Shown here: positions 41,956 through 50,021 of the stretch, one piece after another | How positions within the stretch are numbered: position 1 is the first letter of the stretch | Layout of the letters: the number at the start of each line of letters is the position of its first letter | Assembly (NCBI GenBank): GCA_040880065.1 | Contig: JBBDJE010000031.1 | Span: forward strand, 61,950 to 125,949 | Direction: 5' to 3' | From: Abyssibius sp040880065 | GTDB lineage: Bacteria > Pseudomonadota > Alphaproteobacteria > Rhodobacterales > Rhodobacteraceae | DNA: 64,000 nucleotides | The notes under the pieces: generated by a model | Told to the model about the DNA's origin: nothing | The model's database searches: none | What the model saw: only the letters and a program-made list of their open reading frames with translations | Program-made: the position numbers and the translations under genes

Positions 41956-43329
41956 ATGACAAAAGCTTGGACAAAATCGGGATGGCGCAACCTGCCGCGG
42001 GTGCAGATGCCCACCTATGCCGACGCCAGCGCGCTTGCGCGCGTTGAAGGCCAGCTTTCCGCCTATCCTCCGCTGGTTTTTGCGGGCGAAACCCGCCGCC
42101 TTAAAAAGTCGTTGGCAGAAGTGGCCGAGGGGCGCGCCTTTTTGCTGCAAGGTGGCGATTGCGCTGAAAGCTTTTCGGAGTTTTCCGCCGACCTGATCCG
42201 CGACACGTTCAAGGTGATGCTGCAAATGGCGGTGGTGCTGACCTTTGGTGGCAAAACGCCGGTTGTAAAAATCGGGCGTATGGCGGGGCAGTTTGCCAAG
42301 CCGCGTTCGGCCCCGACCGAAGTGATCGACGGCGTGGAACTGCCCAGCTACCGTGGTGACATCATCAACGATATCGCCTTCACGCCGCAAGCGCGCATTC
42401 CCGCGCCCGACAAGATGTTGCAGGCCTACACCCAGGCCGCAGCCAGCCTGAACCTGCTGCGCGCGTTCTCTACGGGTGGTTTTGCCGATATTACGCGCGT
42501 GCATTCATGGACGCTGGAAAGCACCCGCGGTGCCGAAGGCTATGAGCAGTATCACAAGCTTGCCAACCGCATTTCCGAAGCGCTCGACTTCATGAAAGCC
42601 GCTGGCGTAACTTCGGCAACAAGCGAATCTCTGGCCAAGGTGGATTTTTATACCAGCCACGAGGCCCTGTTGCTGGAATATGAGGAAGCGCTCTGCCGCG
42701 TTGATAGCCTTACCGGCCAGCATGTTGCAGGTTCCGGCCATATGATCTGGATTGGCGACCGCACGCGCCAGCCCGAAGGCGCGCATATTGAGTTTTGCCG
42801 TGGCGTGATGAACCCGATTGGCCTGAAATGCGGCCCGAGCCTTGAGCCTGACGAGCTTTTGCGCCTGATCGACACGCTCAACCCCGAAAACGAAGCCGGA
42901 CGGCTGACGCTGATCGCACGCTTTGGTGCGGGCAAGGTTGAAAACCATTTGCCCGGCCTGATCCGCGCGGTCGAGCGTGAGGGGCGCAAGGTTGTCTGGT
43001 CGTGTGACCCGATGCACGGCAACACCATCAAATCACCATCCGGTTATAAAACCCGCCCGTTTGAGCAGGTTCTGGCCGAGGTGCGCGAGTTTTTCGCTAT
43101 CCATCAGGCCGAAGGCAGCTATGCGGGCGGTGTGCATTTCGAGATGACGGGCAAAGACGTTACCGAATGCACCGGCGGCGGTTTGCGCGCAGTAACCGAC
43201 GAGGATCTGTCCGACCGATACCACACAGCCTGTGATCCGCGCCTCAACGCCAGCCAGTCGCTCGAACTGGCGTTTCTTGTTGCCGGAGAGCTACACAAAC
43301 GCGCCGAGGCCGAACGCGCGGCGGTTTAG
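41956..43329 (+). CDS. Class II 3-deoxy-7-phosphoheptulonate (DAHP) synthase
   Basis: First enzyme of aromatic amino-acid synthesis, from phosphoenolpyruvate and erythrose-4-phosphate. 457 residues, the plant-like class II type. LLQGGDCAESF (about 60-70) holds the metal-ligand Cys; SHEALLLEYEEAL, GDRTRQPEGAHIEFCRG and SCDPMHGNT (metal His near 350) and HFEMTGKDVTECTGG are intact. ATG 41956 follows AAAGGTGG. It stands in front of serB. Confidence 0.95.
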   Translation: MTKAWTKSGWRNLPRVQMPTYADASALARVEGQLSAYPPLVFAGETRRLKKSLAEVAEGRAFLLQGGDCAESFSEFSADLIRDTFKVMLQMAVVLTFGGKTPVVKIGRMAGQFAKPRSAPTEVIDGVELPSYRGDIINDIAFTPQARIPAPDKMLQAYTQAAASLNLLRAFSTGGFADITRVHSWTLESTRGAEGYEQYHKLANRISEALDFMKAAGVTSATSESLAKVDFYTSHEALLLEYEEALCRVDSLTGQHVAGSGHMIWIGDRTRQPEGAHIEFCRGVMNPIGLKCGPSLEPDELLRLIDTLNPENEAGRLTLIARFGAGKVENHLPGLIRAVEREGRKVVWSCDPMHGNTIKSPSGYKTRPFEQVLAEVREFFAIHQAEGSYAGGVHFEMTGKDVTECTGGGLRAVTDEDLSDRYHTACDPRLNASQSLELAFLVAGELHKRAEAERAAV

Positions 43330-43332
43330 GCT

Positions 43333-44196
43333 ATGAACAGCTTTCTGGTCGTAACATCTGCGCGCAATCTTGTTTCCGCAGACGTGGATGCAGCACTCAA
43401 TGCCCTTGCGGCGCGCGGCTTTAAGGGCGGCGCGGCGCAAGGCTTGGATGATTATGCGGTGCAAATTCCGTTTACCGCAGAAACGCCCGCATTCGCCCCG
43501 GCCAATTGGCTGCCGGATACCGATCTTGACATGAACATCACCCCGGCACAGGGCCGCGAAAAACGTGTGCTCGTGGCCGATATGGACAGCACGATCATCG
43601 GCGTTGAATGCATTGACGAGCTGGCTGATTATGCGGGTGTCAAGGCCGAGGTCGCCGAAATAACCGAGCGTGCCATGCAAGGCCTGCTCGATTTTGAAGC
43701 CGCGCTTGTGGCGCGGGTGGCGTTGCTGGAAGGCCTGCCGCTTGGCAAGCTGGCACAATGCTATGACGAACGCGTGCGGCTGAACCTTGGTGCCCGAAGG
43801 CTCGTGCAAACCATGGTAGACCGAGGGGCCTATACGGCGCTTGTATCGGGTGGGTTTGCCTTTTTCAGCAGCCGCGTGGCCGCAGAAGCGGGGTTTGACG
43901 AGCACCGCGCCAATGTGCTTCAAAACGATGGCGAGAGGCTGACCGGCACGGTTGAAATGCCGATTTTAGGCCGTAAGGCCAAGCTTGATGCGCTGCTCGA
44001 AATCTGTGCTGCGCGCAATATTGCGCCCGAAGATGCGATTGCACTTGGCGATGGCGCGAATGATCTGGCAATGGTTACCGCTGCCGGTTTGGGTGTTGCC
44101 TACCGCGCCAAACCTGCTTTGGCAGAACATGCAAATGCCGTGCTGAACCATTCCGACCTGCGCGCCGTGCTCGCATTGCAAGGCTTGGTTGTTTAG
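43333..44196 (+). CDS. serB: Phosphoserine phosphatase
   Basis: Final step of serine synthesis. 287-residue HAD phosphatase: VADMDSTIIGVECIDE (nucleophile D83 and acid/base D85), VSGGFAFFSSRVA (motif II Ser), lysine in LGRKAKLDALLE, and ALGDGANDLAMV (motif IV). The N-terminal ~70 residues are an ACT-like regulatory region. It begins three bases after the DAHP synthase stop and is followed by a short hairpin. Confidence 0.95.
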   Translation: MNSFLVVTSARNLVSADVDAALNALAARGFKGGAAQGLDDYAVQIPFTAETPAFAPANWLPDTDLDMNITPAQGREKRVLVADMDSTIIGVECIDELADYAGVKAEVAEITERAMQGLLDFEAALVARVALLEGLPLGKLAQCYDERVRLNLGARRLVQTMVDRGAYTALVSGGFAFFSSRVAAEAGFDEHRANVLQNDGERLTGTVEMPILGRKAKLDALLEICAARNIAPEDAIALGDGANDLAMVTAAGLGVAYRAKPALAEHANAVLNHSDLRAVLALQGLVV

Positions 44197-44216
44197 GCGT
44201 TAATGCAATCAACGCC
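44196..44216 (+). terminator. Hairpin after serB
   Basis: GGCGTT and AACGCC form a 6-bp stem around a 9-base loop directly at the serB stop codon. No T run follows on the plus strand, so it is a weak or Rho-assisted terminator between convergent genes. Confidence 0.35.
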
Positions 44217-44254
44217 CGCTATGGCTGGTCTTTCCACATAAGAGCTGAGCGGCG

Positions 44255-44902
44255 CTATTCCTTTTTATCCAGCCCGCCTTTGATAACCCTGAACCGGCCG
44301 CGCGGCTCACCCGAATGGGCGCTCGGATTGTTCGAAACCTGATGCACATGCGCGCTGCCCGGCCCGGAAAACAGCGCAGCCGGCTCGGAAAACCCGTGCA
44401 AGGCCTGCCGCGCAACCCGCGTATCGGGAATTGATCTTAGCTTCACATTGGTAATGCCCAAAACAAGCGGTGAAGGGGCGTGCGGTTTTACAAAGGTAAT
44501 ACCGCAAAGCATGCGGTCCATCATGCCAAAGTCGCTGCGCAAAGGCATCATCAGAAGGTTGGCTTGCAGTTCTGCGCCCGCAGAATTTTGGCCGTGCAAG
44601 ACGAGTTCGGCAATCGCGGGCCTTTCAACAACCTGCTTCATCGCGCGCACAAGCTGCGCGCGGCTATCATGGCTCATCAGGGAAACCAGCGGCCGGCCAT
44701 GCGGCTCCGAACCTGCGATTTTAAACAATATCTTGCCGGGGTTGCGTATTTTGACAACATCCGACTGAACTTCGAGCTGAAACATGATCTCTGTAAGTGC
44801 AGAAAACGCCGAGGTTTCGATATCAGCACGCGACGGCGCTATACGGCCCGCGCGGATCTCGTTCCATAAATCGTATAGGGTTTCTAAAGAAACATCGCTC
44901 AT
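44255..44902 (-). CDS. PAS-domain protein (PAS_5 type)
   Basis: 215 residues. The region from LYDLWNEIRAGRIAPSRADI through FKIAGSEPHGRPLVSLMS and MMPLRSDFGMMDRMLCGIT fits the PAS_5 domain of short alphaproteobacterial proteins; the rest is disordered with a basic end. No output domain is present, so partner and signal are unknown. ATG 44902 is preferred (MSDVSLETLYDLW) over an upstream in-frame ATG. Convergent with serB and divergent from yicC. Confidence 0.75.
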   Translation of the reverse strand: MSDVSLETLYDLWNEIRAGRIAPSRADIETSAFSALTEIMFQLEVQSDVVKIRNPGKILFKIAGSEPHGRPLVSLMSHDSRAQLVRAMKQVVERPAIAELVLHGQNSAGAELQANLLMMPLRSDFGMMDRMLCGITFVKPHAPSPLVLGITNVKLRSIPDTRVARQALHGFSEPAALFSGPGSAHVHQVSNNPSAHSGEPRGRFRVIKGGLDKKE

Positions 44903-45075
44903 CGCGAAAAACCTATCAAACCAGCGCCACAAATCAGTAGCATTATGCCCGTGTTTTTATCGCATTTTATTCATCATTGCAGCAATATAGTCATTTGTCG
45001 TTAATACCTGCGGCATTGACCACCCTCAATCAGGGCAATAGACAGGCCGCCAAGCATAGGAGCCAAGGCCGTTTT

Positions 45076-45987
45076 ATGAGCAGTCGCATACATTCGATGA
45101 CCGGATTTGCAGCGCTTTCGGGCAGCCATGGCGCGCTGAGCTGGGATTGGGATATCCGTAGCGTAAATGCACGCGGGCTTGATATGCGGTTGCGCCTGGC
45201 TGAAGGGTTTGAAGCGCTTGAGCTCCCGTTGCGCCGCGCCTTGAGCGCAGCACTTACGCGGGGCAGCGTTTCGGTCAACCTGAAACTGGCGCGCCAGACC
45301 ACAGAAACCAGCACCGCGTTAAGCGCCGCGGGGCTGCAAAACGCTCTGAATTTGGTTGAAGCCGCTAGCCGGCAGGCGGAAAAGCGCGGCGTTGTGCTTT
45401 CAAATCCCAGCGTTGCCGATGTGCTGCAAATGCGCGGTGTTGTTGAAACGGGCGGCTTTTCAGACGTGCCAGCGGAGGCTGTTAAAGCCGCCGCAGCGCA
45501 AATTCCGGTGCTGCTTGTTGCGCTTGGTGCAATGCGCGCCAACGAAGGTGCGGCGCTTGATAATGTGCTTGAAGGGCAGCTTGCAAAACTGGCCGAGCTT
45601 ACAACCGCAGCCCTAAACTGCGCACAAGCGCGTGCAGCCTCGGCAGGCCTGTTGCTGCACGAACGTGTGGCCGCTCTGCTTGCATCTGCCAAGCAGGCCG
45701 ATACGGAACTGGATGCAGCACGGCTGGCGCAAGAACTGGCACTTCTGGCGGTCAAGACCGATATCACCGAAGAAATCGACCGGCTCATCACCCATATCAA
45801 AGCGGCGCAGGATCTGCTTGCAGGCGGCGGTGCTGTCGGGCGGCGGCTCGATTTTCTCATGCAGGAGTTTAACCGCGAGGCCAATACCCTGTGTTCCAAA
45901 GCCCAATCCAGCGACTTGACCCGCATCGGGCTGGAGCTGAAAGTAGTTATCGACCAAATGCGTGAACAGGCCCAGAACCTTGAATAA
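45076..45987 (+). CDS. yicC: YicC/YloC-family endoribonuclease
   Basis: 303 residues. N-terminal SMTGFAALSG and DIRSVNARGLDMRLRL (family start), and the DUF1732 C-terminal end VGRRLDFLMQEFNREANTLCSKAQ (split at about 265-289) with SSDLTRIGLELKVVIDQMREQ. YicC-type proteins are reported RNA endonucleases affecting small RNA stability. ATG 45076 (MSSRIHSMTGFA) gives the standard start. The gene overlaps gmk, the usual neighbour. Confidence 0.92.
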   Translation: MSSRIHSMTGFAALSGSHGALSWDWDIRSVNARGLDMRLRLAEGFEALELPLRRALSAALTRGSVSVNLKLARQTTETSTALSAAGLQNALNLVEAASRQAEKRGVVLSNPSVADVLQMRGVVETGGFSDVPAEAVKAAAAQIPVLLVALGAMRANEGAALDNVLEGQLAKLAELTTAALNCAQARAASAGLLLHERVAALLASAKQADTELDAARLAQELALLAVKTDITEEIDRLITHIKAAQDLLAGGGAVGRRLDFLMQEFNREANTLCSKAQSSDLTRIGLELKVVIDQMREQAQNLE

Positions 45988-46642
45988 AAACACCGAAATT
46001 GCCCGTCGCGGGCTGCTGATCATCCTGTCCTCACCCTCGGGCGCTGGCAAGTCGACCCTGTCGCGCCGCGTGCTGCAAAGCGACCCGGATGTGGTGTTTT
46101 CTGTTTCCGCCACCACCCGCACGCCGCGCGCAGGCGAGGTGGATGGCCAAGACTATTTTTTCAAATCACGCGCGGCGTTCCAGCATTTGGTCGATACTGG
46201 CGGGATGCTCGAACATGCCGAGGTGTTTGGCAATTTGTATGGCAGCCCGCGCGCACCGGTTGAGGCCGCCATCAATGCAGGGCGCGATGTGTTATTCGAT
46301 GTCGACTGGCAGGGCGGCCAACAGATCCGCCAATCGCCGCTGCGCGATGCAGTGGTGTCTGTCTTCATCCTGCCACCGTCCATTGCGGCGCTGCGTGAGC
46401 GGCTGACCAATCGCGGGCAGGATAGTGCCGAAGTTGTGGCCGGGCGCATGGCCAAATCGCTCGATGAAATCAGCCATTGGAATGAATATGACCATATTGT
46501 CATCAATGATGATGTAGACCGTGCCGCGGATGAATTGCGCGCCATAGTGACTGCGGCGCGCCTTCGCAAAAGCCAGCGACCGGGGCTGGAAGGCTTTGTT
46601 GCGGGGCTTAATGCCGAATTTGGGGCAATAACGCCCGGCTAG
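45962..46642 (+). CDS. gmk: Guanylate kinase
   Basis: Phosphorylates GMP to GDP. 226 residues. P-loop SSPSGAGKST (about 23-32), GMP-binding VSATTRTPRAGEVDGQDYFF, and the lid FILPPS...LRERLTNRGQDS. The start is GTG 45962 or TTG 45980, both inside the yicC end; neither has a strong ribosome site, and coupling to yicC is likely. The TAG stop (46640-46642) is the terminal CTAG of repeat copy B, so the extreme C-terminus may be determined by the repeat. Confidence 0.94.
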   Translation: MNRPRTLNKNTEIARRGLLIILSSPSGAGKSTLSRRVLQSDPDVVFSVSATTRTPRAGEVDGQDYFFKSRAAFQHLVDTGGMLEHAEVFGNLYGSPRAPVEAAINAGRDVLFDVDWQGGQQIRQSPLRDAVVSVFILPPSIAALRERLTNRGQDSAEVVAGRMAKSLDEISHWNEYDHIVINDDVDRAADELRAIVTAARLRKSQRPGLEGFVAGLNAEFGAITPG

Positions 46643-46746
46643 AACGTGTCGCGTTCATCATCATTCACGCGGCCCGCTCTAACAATTTGAATGCGCATGT
46701 TTGAGACGCACAAAACCGGTTCCCACTTTTGTGCAATATGCTCTAG
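46639..46746 (-). repeat. MITE-like CTAG-ended palindromic repeat, copy B
   Basis: A 108-bp copy of the element at 15523-15631, inverted. It runs exactly from the TAG of gmk to the TAG of convergent chpT, filling the whole gap. Ends are CTAG; outer inverted repeats match at 10 of 15 positions. The core aaaagtgggaaccggtttt (on the minus strand) is identical between copies, and both halves can form hairpins, so it could act as a two-way terminator. Confidence 0.8.
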
Positions 46747-47345
46747 GCCGCCGAGAGTTGCAGGCTGATATGTGTTTCGCCCGTCGTATATTTCAGGCGC
46801 AAGCCGCAATCTGCCAAGGCAAGGTGCGCCAGCAAAAAATGCACGCGCGTGGCTGTGGGGGCGCCAACCGGGCAGCCATCTTGCAGATGCTCCCAATAGT
46901 CCGGCTCGATCGTAATGCGCCGTCCGTTCCCGACAAGGGTGAAATCGGGCGAGGTGCCTGCCATATCGAGTTGGCCGCCCAGTGGCAGCGCGCTTTCAAC
47001 GCATAACATGAGCAGCAGCAAAAGCCGCGCCTCGTCTCGTGGCATGAATTGGGGCAGGTGCATCGGGTTGGCGCGCATGCGTGCTGATTGGAACATTGCA
47101 ACCGCGGTTTGTGCAACAGCACTGCCTGCCATTGTTACCCCCGGTGACGCACCATCAAAAGCAAGGCGGAAAAAGCTGATCTTGTCGCGCGCCGCACGCG
47201 CGCTCTGCGCGATCAGATCAAGCTCGGGCGAGCGGCCATTCACGTCGCTCAGCAGTTCCACGCCATTGCTGATGGCCCCGATAGGTGAAATCAGATCATG
47301 GCAAATACGCGCAATCGCTTGCGATTCAAGGTTGGGTTTTGTCAT
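46743..47345 (-). CDS. chpT: Histidine phosphotransferase ChpT
   Basis: 200-residue HPt protein that passes phosphate from CckA to CtrA in the alphaproteobacterial cell-cycle relay. The phospho-accepting His is H16 in ARICHDLISPIGAISNGVELL; DHp-like helices follow, and the second half is a degenerate ATPase-like fold. Start ATG 47345 (MTKPNLESQAI). In Rhodobacterales the relay commonly governs motility and gene-transfer agents. The TAG stop is supplied by repeat copy B. Divergent from the DUF3553 gene. Confidence 0.85.
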   Translation of the reverse strand: MTKPNLESQAIARICHDLISPIGAISNGVELLSDVNGRSPELDLIAQSARAARDKISFFRLAFDGASPGVTMAGSAVAQTAVAMFQSARMRANPMHLPQFMPRDEARLLLLLMLCVESALPLGGQLDMAGTSPDFTLVGNGRRITIEPDYWEHLQDGCPVGAPTATRVHFLLAHLALADCGLRLKYTTGETHISLQLSAA

Positions 47346-47375
47346 ATGGGCTTTGGTCCGCAATGGAGGGTTTAA

Positions 47376-47579
47376 ATGTTTATCGTGCCGGGCGCGCTGG
47401 TCAGTCATCCCTTGCAGCCCGACTGGGGGGTGGGGCAGGTTCAATCCGTTATTGGTAACCGGGCAACTGTTAATTTCGAACATGCGGGTAAAGTAGTCAT
47501 TAACACAGACAGGGTGCAGTTGGATACTTTTGACGGGGTTGCGCATAGCGCCAAGAGCAGGCAAACCGACAACGGATAA
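47376..47579 (+). CDS. DUF3553 protein
   Basis: 67 residues: VPGALVSHPLQPDWGVGQVQSVIGNRATVNFEHAGKVVI (split) is the DUF3553 pattern, also found near the C-terminus of some UvrD-like helicases. A small SH3-like beta barrel is likely. Function unknown. It starts 30 bases from divergent chpT, the usual neighbour in related genomes. Confidence 0.85.
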   Translation: MFIVPGALVSHPLQPDWGVGQVQSVIGNRATVNFEHAGKVVINTDRVQLDTFDGVAHSAKSRQTDNG

Positions 47580-47605
47580 GCTGAATTATCGCATTGATTC
47601 AGTAA

Positions 47606-48505
47606 ATGGAACGTGAATATATCCGCGCCAAACCCGATCCGCGTGCGCGCGGGCGGTCTATCGGGTGGAATTCGCCCAAAATGAGAGTAGCCGAGCAGCC
47701 CGTGAACATAGGCGATTGTAGTGTGAAGATGGATGTAAACAGATATGAGGTGCGCCTTGCCGAAGGCCCCGCAGATCTGCGCGCTGCCCAGAAGTTGCGC
47801 TATCGCGTATTCGTGCAGGAAATGGGTGCGCGCATCAGCGATGAAGACGCTGCCGAAGGCGTAGAGCGGGACCAGTTCGACACCTATTTTGACCATTTGC
47901 TGTTGATCGACCGCACCCTGCCTGTTGATGATAGCGGCCAGCATGTTGTGGGCGTTTACCGCTTGCTGCGTGACGAGGTTGCGCGCGAAGGTCTGGGCTT
48001 TTACGGCCAGACCGAATATGACCTGACACCGCTGCTCAATTCAGGCCGGCGCACTGTCGAACTTGGCCGCTCGTGCCTTGATAAAGCCTATCGCGGCGGC
48101 GTTGGCATGCATTTGTTGTGGGATGGGTTGGGGGATTATGTTACCGAGCGCGGCATCGAAGTGATGTTCGGTGTGGCGTCGTTTCATGGCACCAACCCCG
48201 ATGATGTTGCGCAGGCGCTTTCATATCTGCACCACAACCACCTTGCCCCGGAAGATTTGCGCGTGACAGCACATGCCGAAAATAGTGTGAGCATGGCGCG
48301 GATTGCCCCTGAAAATATAGATGCGCGCGCCGCTGTGCGCCAGATTCCCTCGTTGATCAAAGCCTATTTGCGGCTTGGCGGCTTTGTAGGGCAGGGCGCT
48401 TATATTGATGAAGACTTCAATACGATAGATGTATGCCTGCTCATGGATACCACCCGCATGGTAGAGCGTTATCGTGAGTTTTATGCACGCAAACGAGGTG
48501 GCTGA
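47606..48505 (+). CDS. olsB: L-ornithine N-acyltransferase OlsB
   Basis: Adds a 3-hydroxyacyl group from ACP to ornithine, the first step of phosphorus-free ornithine lipids. Acyltransferase core: LRYRVFVQEMGAR (about 71-83), DHLLLID, VGVYRLLR, and ELGRSCLDKAYRGG with LLWDGLGDYV. The frame starts at ATG 47606, but the first ~41 residues look unconserved; ATG 47729 (MDVNRYEVRLAEG) may be the real start, although no site has a strong ribosome signal. It overlaps olsA by one base (TGATG). Confidence 0.87.
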   Translation: MEREYIRAKPDPRARGRSIGWNSPKMRVAEQPVNIGDCSVKMDVNRYEVRLAEGPADLRAAQKLRYRVFVQEMGARISDEDAAEGVERDQFDTYFDHLLLIDRTLPVDDSGQHVVGVYRLLRDEVAREGLGFYGQTEYDLTPLLNSGRRTVELGRSCLDKAYRGGVGMHLLWDGLGDYVTERGIEVMFGVASFHGTNPDDVAQALSYLHHNHLAPEDLRVTAHAENSVSMARIAPENIDARAAVRQIPSLIKAYLRLGGFVGQGAYIDEDFNTIDVCLLMDTTRMVERYREFYARKRGG

Positions 48506-49365
48506 TGGCTTGGGGTGAAGGAACAGAAGCGCCATTTGCGAAAGTGGGCGTGCTGGGCGGGCTGCGCTTTGCGCTGTTTGCAGTCATTTTCGTTGTTGGC
48601 ACCTTACCGCTGATCAGCCTGACATTGCTGGCCTATCTGGTTGAGCGCATAAGCGGCGGGCGCGGGCTTTCCGATGTGTTCATAAAGGCATGGGGCCGCA
48701 TGGGGCGCCTGCTCTGCGGGCTCAAGCTCGAAGTGCGGGGCAAAGAGCTTGCCCAAGGTGGCGCGCTGGTGGCCAACCATGTGTCATGGTCCGATATTTT
48801 CGTGCTGCATGACGCGGCGCATATCCATTTCGTGGCGAAATCCGAGGTGAAGTCATGGCCCGGTATCGGGTTTTTGGCCAATGTCACCGGCACGATTTTT
48901 ATCGAGCGGCGCGCAACCGAGGCCAAGCGCCAGCAGCAGCAGCTCAAAGAGCGCCTGCAAAAGGGCGACAAGCTTTGCTTTTTTCCCGAAGGCACAAGCA
49001 GCGACGGGCGGCGGGTGCTGCCCTTCAAGTCGGCGCTGTTTTCAGCCTTCCACACCCCGGAATTGCTGCCGCATATGTGGGTGCAGCCTGTAAGCGTAAC
49101 CTATTTTGCGCCGAAATCGCAATCGTCGCGGTTTTTTGGCTGGTGGGGCAATATGAGCTTTGGCGGACATATGCGCACGGTGTTTGCCTTGGGGCGCGGC
49201 GGGCGTGTGCGTGTCACATATCACCAGCCTGTGCGCGCCGCCGATTTTGCCGACCGCAAGCGCCTTGCAACACATTGCGAAACTGTGGTGCGCGCGGGTA
49301 TGGCGGCTGATCTGGCAGAGGTCGGGCAAGAAATGGCGGCAGATCAAGCCAAAGCAGCGCAATAG
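48505..49365 (+). CDS. olsA: Lyso-ornithine-lipid O-acyltransferase OlsA (PlsC family)
   Basis: 286 residues, one or two N-terminal membrane helices (about 18-47), then the PlsC acyltransferase motifs NHVSWSD (HX4D, about 91-97), GTIFIERR and FFPEGTSSDG (about 160-169). Located straight after olsB, it most likely completes ornithine lipid synthesis by esterifying the hydroxyl; acylating lysophosphatidate is the alternative. Its 3' end overlaps a convergent gene by 22 bases. Confidence 0.88.
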   Translation: MAWGEGTEAPFAKVGVLGGLRFALFAVIFVVGTLPLISLTLLAYLVERISGGRGLSDVFIKAWGRMGRLLCGLKLEVRGKELAQGGALVANHVSWSDIFVLHDAAHIHFVAKSEVKSWPGIGFLANVTGTIFIERRATEAKRQQQQLKERLQKGDKLCFFPEGTSSDGRRVLPFKSALFSAFHTPELLPHMWVQPVSVTYFAPKSQSSRFFGWWGNMSFGGHMRTVFALGRGGRVRVTYHQPVRAADFADRKRLATHCETVVRAGMAADLAEVGQEMAADQAKAAQ

Positions 49366-49973
49366 GCTTTGAACGTGGCGACAGGGTCGTCGCTACCCCA
49401 GATTTCGGCGCCGAGCGAGATGAAATCGACAACGCCTTTTACATCGGCGAGCGCGCCAAGGCTAACACCACCCATGGCAACAACCGGCACCTCGATCATC
49501 TCTGACCACCATGCAAACAAATCGCGCGGGGCCAATGTGCCATCACCAAGGCCGGTTGTATCGCTGAGCGGCCCGAAGGCAATGTAATCGGTTCCGATTT
49601 CGGCGGCCGACATGCCCTCATGGCGGCTATCGGCACAAAAAGCACCAACAATGCCATCGGCCCCCAGAAGCTTGCGGGCTTCGCGCACATGACGCGCGCC
49701 ATCGGTCAGATGAACGCCATCAAGCCCCAGCGGTGTGACAAGGCGGAAATGATCGTCGATCACCATGGCCACATCGTGCTTGTGGGCGACCTCGCGGCAA
49801 GCATCGGCTGCGCGCGAAATATCTTCTCGGGCCTCGGCCACAAGCGCAAGGCGCAGGCAGACCACTGGGCCGGATGCCAGCACCCGGTCAAGCTTCGGCA
49901 CAAAGGTAGCAATGTCAAAGCTTGGCGGGGTGGCAAGGTAAATTTGCGGCCCGGTAAACGCGTCTTGCGCCAT
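49344..49973 (-). CDS. Thiamine-phosphate synthase family protein (ThiE/TenI-like)
   Basis: 209-residue TIM barrel. DDHFRLVTPLGLDGVHLTDG (phosphate-1 area), FCADSRHEGMSAAEIGTDYIAFGP and MGGVSLGAL match thiamine-phosphate synthase and TenI family members. Full ThiE has VGQED and GRSTHT-type motifs; here HLTDG and CADSRHEG stand instead, so a diverged homologue cannot be excluded. ATG 49973 with AGGA upstream is preferred to upstream ATGs. Confidence 0.72.
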   Translation of the reverse strand: MAQDAFTGPQIYLATPPSFDIATFVPKLDRVLASGPVVCLRLALVAEAREDISRAADACREVAHKHDVAMVIDDHFRLVTPLGLDGVHLTDGARHVREARKLLGADGIVGAFCADSRHEGMSAAEIGTDYIAFGPLSDTTGLGDGTLAPRDLFAWWSEMIEVPVVAMGGVSLGALADVKGVVDFISLGAEIWGSDDPVATFKAYCAALA

Positions 49974-50021
49974 GGCAATCATCCTGAAAGCGGGGCGCGG
50001 CACAAAACCGCGCCCGTAAGG

